Shown in pieces: positions 21,084 through 23,218 of a stretch of 23,218 nt of DNA. How positions within the stretch are numbered: position 1 is the first letter of the stretch; the number at the start of each line of letters is the position of its first letter. Source of the DNA: a virus; the IMG/VR virus record IMGVR_UViG_3300006917_003263, positions 1-23,218 of that record; one strand, given 5' to 3'. The notes under the pieces are model-generated. The model made no database searches. It was not told the DNA's origin and was given only the letters and a program-made list of their open reading frames with translations. The position numbers and the translations under genes are program-made.

Positions 21084-22010
21084 ATGTCAGAAGAACAAGA
21101 TTTTGATGGTTGGGAAAATTATTTAATACAGGACATACAGCTTGCTGGATATGGAACATTAAATGAAGATATAATACCTATTGAGTATATAAAAAATAAT
21201 TTAGGGTATAGGAGTCAACCTTTTGAAAACCAAGCTGATATTTTATTTTTAGGGGATTCCTATACAAGGGGAGATGGATTACCCGAAGGACTTAGATATG
21301 TTGATATGCTTTCAAAAAAATTAAATTCTAGTTTTTCTTCTCTTGCAGTGGGCGGAGATTCTATGGCTGGACAAATTGCTAAATGTTTTTTTTATTTTAA
21401 AAAATATGGTCATCCCAAAACAGTAGTTGCATTATTCCCAATGCATAGATTTTGTTATCCCTATTTAGAAAATGAAATGCAAAATCCAGAAAGAAATGCA
21501 AACCAGGCAAAAATGTTTAATTCCCCTGGCGTAAAAGAGAATTATATTTTAACGGCAGATCTTTATGAATATGAGTTGTCAAAATATTCTAAAATTCCTT
21601 ATACTCCACAAGAAGTTATTTCAAATAAAATTGCTTTCTTTTATGATAGATTAATGTTGAATGCCCTAGAACAATATTGTGAAACAAATAATATTAATTT
21701 TTTTTGGAGCACATGGTTTCAAGGGTACCAGTCACATATGTATAAAAAAATTGAAGACAAGTACCCTGGTTATCACAAAAATTATTGTTGGATAGAAGCA
21801 AATTCTTGGTTTAGGAAAGGAGATCTTGTTCTTCCTAATAATCAAAAAGAAATTAATTGCCACTTAGATTTAAGTAATGAATTATTATTTAATATAGCTG
21901 CAGATAGAATAAAAAATAATGGAAGAGGGGCACACAACGGATTTCATTGGCATATTCATGCAGCAGAAGATTTTTACAATATTATTATAAAAAGATTGTC
22001 AAAACTATAA
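21084..22010 (+). CDS. SGNH/GDSL-hydrolase-like protein, copy C
   Basis: This is a 308-residue relative of copies A and B and the one with a canonical GDS: ILFLGDSYTRGDGLPEGLRY (S59). Downstream come SLAVGGDSMAGQ (oxyanion glycine), TVVALFPMHR and FFWSTWF, all seen in the other copies. The C-terminus is H284-N-G-F-H288-W-H290-I-H292, again a four-histidine block without the preceding aspartate (R-G-A-H). It may hydrolyse or transfer an acyl group on a sugar or nucleotide. Twenty-two bases separate it from the carbamoyltransferase stop; TATAAT at 21066-21071 lies in this gap but no -35 is apparent. The tRNA promoter follows directly. Confidence 0.77.
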   Translation: MSEEQDFDGWENYLIQDIQLAGYGTLNEDIIPIEYIKNNLGYRSQPFENQADILFLGDSYTRGDGLPEGLRYVDMLSKKLNSSFSSLAVGGDSMAGQIAKCFFYFKKYGHPKTVVALFPMHRFCYPYLENEMQNPERNANQAKMFNSPGVKENYILTADLYEYELSKYSKIPYTPQEVISNKIAFFYDRLMLNALEQYCETNNINFFWSTWFQGYQSHMYKKIEDKYPGYHKNYCWIEANSWFRKGDLVLPNNQKEINCHLDLSNELLFNIAADRIKNNGRGAHNGFHWHIHAAEDFYNIIIKRLSKL

Positions 22011-22024
22011 TTTTTTGATATTAT
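21996..22024 (+). promoter_or_regulatory. Promoter for the tRNA-Arg/tRNA-Asn pair
   Basis: TTGTCA at 21996-22001 (five of six consensus bases) is spaced 17 bases from TATTAT at 22019-22024, and TG at 22016-22017 makes it an extended -10. A start near 22031 lies seven bases before tRNA-Arg. It may also drive ahpC and ahpD, since no clear terminator separates the tRNAs from them. Confidence 0.6.
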
Positions 22025-22037
22025 AAGATATTCAAAT

Positions 22038-22110
22038 GCCCTTGTAGCTCAGTGGATAGAGCGAGACTCTTCTAAGGTCTGCGTCGGAGGTTCAATTCCT
22101 TCTAAGGGCG
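22038..22110 (+). tRNA. tRNA-Arg (UCU anticodon)
   Basis: A cloverleaf of 73 bases: acceptor GCCCTTG with TAAGGGC, D stem GCTC/GAGC, anticodon stem AGACT/GGTCT with loop CTTCTAA (anticodon TCT), T stem GGAGG/CCTTC with loop TTCAATT, discriminator G. The CCA end is not encoded. It reads AGA, the most used Arg codon in many genes of this window, so it probably supplements the host pool. It is only three bases from the next tRNA. Confidence 0.96.
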
Positions 22111-22113
22111 CAT

Positions 22114-22186
22114 TGGACCATAGCTCAGTCGGCAGAGCGCAGAGCTGTTAACTCTGATGTCCCAGGTTCGAGCCCTGGTGGTCCAG
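22114..22186 (+). tRNA. tRNA-Asn (GUU anticodon)
   Basis: A cloverleaf of 73 bases: perfect acceptor TGGACCA/TGGTCCA, D stem GCTC/GAGC, anticodon stem CAGAG/CTCTG with loop CTGTTAA (anticodon GTT), T stem CCAGG/CCTGG with loop TTCGAGC, discriminator G as expected for Asn identity. CCA is not encoded. Asn codons are very common in this AT-rich genome. Confidence 0.96.
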
Positions 22187-22217
22187 CGGGAATGATCCCA
22201 CTTATATAAGGAGAAAA

Positions 22218-22754
22218 ATGAAAACAGTAGGAGATAAACTAGGTAACTTTGCTGTTACTGGAGTTAAGCCTGGGGCTTTGTCATATGACGATTCCTCATT
22301 TGAAGTAATTACGCAAGATTCTTTTCCAGGAAAATGGAAAGTAATTGCATTTTATCCAAAAGATTTTACTTTTGTATGCCCAACTGAAATTGTCGCATAT
22401 GATGCATTAGTAAATGATTTTAATGATCGTGATGCAGTTCTTATGACTGGATCTGTTGATAATGAATTTTGTAAGATAGCATGGCGTAACGCACATGATG
22501 ATCTCAAGAAAACAAATTCTTGGTCTTTTGCTGATACCGCACATCAGTTAGCAAGTGATTTAGGAGTTCATCACCAGTCTGGAGTTACTTATCGTGCAAC
22601 ATTTATTATTGATCCAGATAATGTAATTCAACATGTAACATGTAATAATTTAGATGTTGGTAGAAATGCAGATGAAGCGTTACGTGTACTAGATGCTCTT
22701 CAAACAGGAGAACTTTGTGCATGCAATAGACCTCTTGGAGGAGAAACTCTATAA
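22218..22754 (+). CDS. ahpC: Peroxiredoxin AhpC (alkyl hydroperoxide reductase C)
   Basis: This is a 178-residue 2-Cys peroxiredoxin. The peroxidatic site is T51-x2-C54 in PKDFTFVCPTEIVA, preceded by GKWKVIAFYPKDF; the resolving cysteines sit in C167-A-C169 near the C-terminus (ELCACNRP). RATFIIDP and VGRNADEALRVLDALQTGELCACN match mycobacterial/actinobacterial AhpC closely. It reduces hydrogen and organic peroxides and, in actinobacteria, is recharged through AhpD, which is encoded next. The ATG has AAGGAG upstream, 31 bases after the tRNA pair. Arginine codons here are mostly CGT (4 of 6), unlike the AGA-rich cassette upstream, which hints at a more recent capture from the host. The stop overlaps the ahpD ATG. 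Confidence 0.95.
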   Translation: MKTVGDKLGNFAVTGVKPGALSYDDSSFEVITQDSFPGKWKVIAFYPKDFTFVCPTEIVAYDALVNDFNDRDAVLMTGSVDNEFCKIAWRNAHDDLKKTNSWSFADTAHQLASDLGVHHQSGVTYRATFIIDPDNVIQHVTCNNLDVGRNADEALRVLDALQTGELCACNRPLGGETL

Positions 22755-23218
22755 TGTCTTGGGTTGAGCAACTTAAAGAGTCTTTACCAGATTATGCAAA
22801 AGATATAAAACTAAATCTTGATGCTGTAATTAATCGTAGTACAGTTGATCCTGAATTGGCCACACATCTAGCTTTAGCAGCTTCTTTTTCAACTGGTAAT
22901 GGAAAACTAATTGCTTTTATTGCTGCAAGCTCTACAAATGAAGTAGAAAAAAATGCTGCCATGACAGCTGGTGCTATCATGGCACAAAATAATGTATGGT
23001 ATCCATATATTGAGATGGCTGATGATACAAATCTAAAAGGTCTTCCAGCACAATTAAGAATGAATGCTATAACATCACATGGAGGAACAACTAAAGCTAA
23101 TTTTGAAGCATACTCATTAGCATCTTCAATTATTGGCAAATGTCATTTTTGTGTAAAAGCACATTATGAGACATTAAAACAAGAAGGATTTACAGTAGAG
23201 CAATTAAGGGATATTGGA
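22754..23218 (+). CDS. ahpD: Alkylhydroperoxidase AhpD (3' truncated by window)
   Basis: This frame is open to the window end, giving 155 residues of a protein whose full length should be about 175. It begins MSWVEQLKESLPDYAKDIKL, very close to actinobacterial AhpD. The active site is C130-H-F-C133-x3-H137 (CxxC with a downstream histidine) and E118 in KANFEAYS; the positions equal those of the mycobacterial enzyme (C130, C133, H137, E118), although its H132 is F here with a histidine at 131. AhpD is a disulfide reductase that takes electrons from lipoylated dehydrogenase complexes and passes them to AhpC. The start overlaps the ahpC stop (TAATG), so the pair is translationally coupled. Confidence 0.93.
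   Translation, partial: MSWVEQLKESLPDYAKDIKLNLDAVINRSTVDPELATHLALAASFSTGNGKLIAFIAASSTNEVEKNAAMTAGAIMAQNNVWYPYIEMADDTNLKGLPAQLRMNAITSHGGTTKANFEAYSLASSIIGKCHFCVKAHYETLKQEGFTVEQLRDIG

Noticed and set aside
22188-22199. GGGA-ATGA-TCCC hairpin after tRNA-Asn as a terminator
   Set aside because: The stem is only 4 bp and no T-run follows; it may just be the tRNA 3' trailer.
22792-23139. 115-codon open frame on the - strand at the right end
   Set aside because: It is antisense to ahpD, which has catalytic residues and a coupled start with ahpC.

Overview
The window is a 23.2 kb piece of an AT-rich, tightly packed genome of a tailed double-stranded DNA bacteriophage (Caudoviricetes). Every supported gene is on the + strand. 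Most neighbours overlap by 1-35 bases or are a few bases apart. The evidence for a phage is a phage-type replisome, a recombination/nuclease set, a terminase large subunit with both ATPase and nuclease motifs, a likely small terminase just upstream, and three tRNA genes. The host is probably an actinobacterium. The ahpC/ahpD pair at the right end looks like mycobacterial/actinobacterial AhpC and AhpD, down to conserved residue numbering in AhpD, and at least one promoter seems to drive a leaderless mRNA. An aquatic, low-GC actinobacterium would fit the base composition, but that is inference.

Layout. (1) Positions 1-7169, replication: 3' end of a DnaB-like helicase, a small conserved protein, CHC2/Toprim primase, gp32-like ssDNA-binding protein, complete DnaE-type DNA polymerase III alpha with an apparently intact PHP domain, a small protein, a MazG-like pyrophosphohydrolase and RecA. 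(2) Positions 7156-10008, an accessory cassette: small zinc-ribbon protein, two different 2-oxoglutarate/Fe(II) oxygenases, a candidate PD-(D/E)XK nuclease and a DUF6065-like protein, ending in an AT-rich hairpin. (3) Positions 10060-14025, a second replication/recombination block: bacterial-type SSB, a 53-residue XapX-type membrane protein, a helical protein, Cas4-like exonuclease, zinc-finger protein, RuvC-like resolvase, an APS-kinase-like/nucleotidyltransferase fusion, a DUF2061 membrane protein, a 46-residue HTH protein and a DUF1599-type protein. (4) Positions 14055-17357, packaging: likely small terminase, a third 2OG oxygenase inserted between the terminase genes, large terminase and a small zinc protein. 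(5) Positions 17367-22186: tRNA-Met(CAU), two small genes, then a cassette of three divergent SGNH-hydrolase-like proteins around a TobZ-type carbamoyltransferase, then tRNA-Arg(UCU) and tRNA-Asn(GUU). (6) Positions 22218-23218: peroxiredoxin AhpC and the start of AhpD, cut by the window end.

How the parts may work together. The phage brings much of its own replisome (helicase, primase, two ssDNA-binding proteins, replicative polymerase) with RecA, a Cas4-like nuclease and RuvC for recombination-linked replication. MazG-like and DUF1599-type proteins suggest control or modification of nucleotides. The three 2OG oxygenases, the carbamoyltransferase and the three SGNH proteins form a set that could hydroxylate, carbamoylate and acylate or deacylate something, either DNA bases or a glycan; the sequence does not say which. 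AhpC/AhpD would remove peroxides during infection. Expression signals include several extended -10 promoters (TGnTATAAT type), a perfect TTGACA-N18-TATAAT promoter in front of tRNA-Met, and widespread translational coupling through ATGA/TAATG overlaps. No CRISPR array, insertion sequence, integrase, attachment site or replication origin was recognised. No gene-free stretch longer than about 210 bases exists, and the longest one is filled by two tRNA genes.
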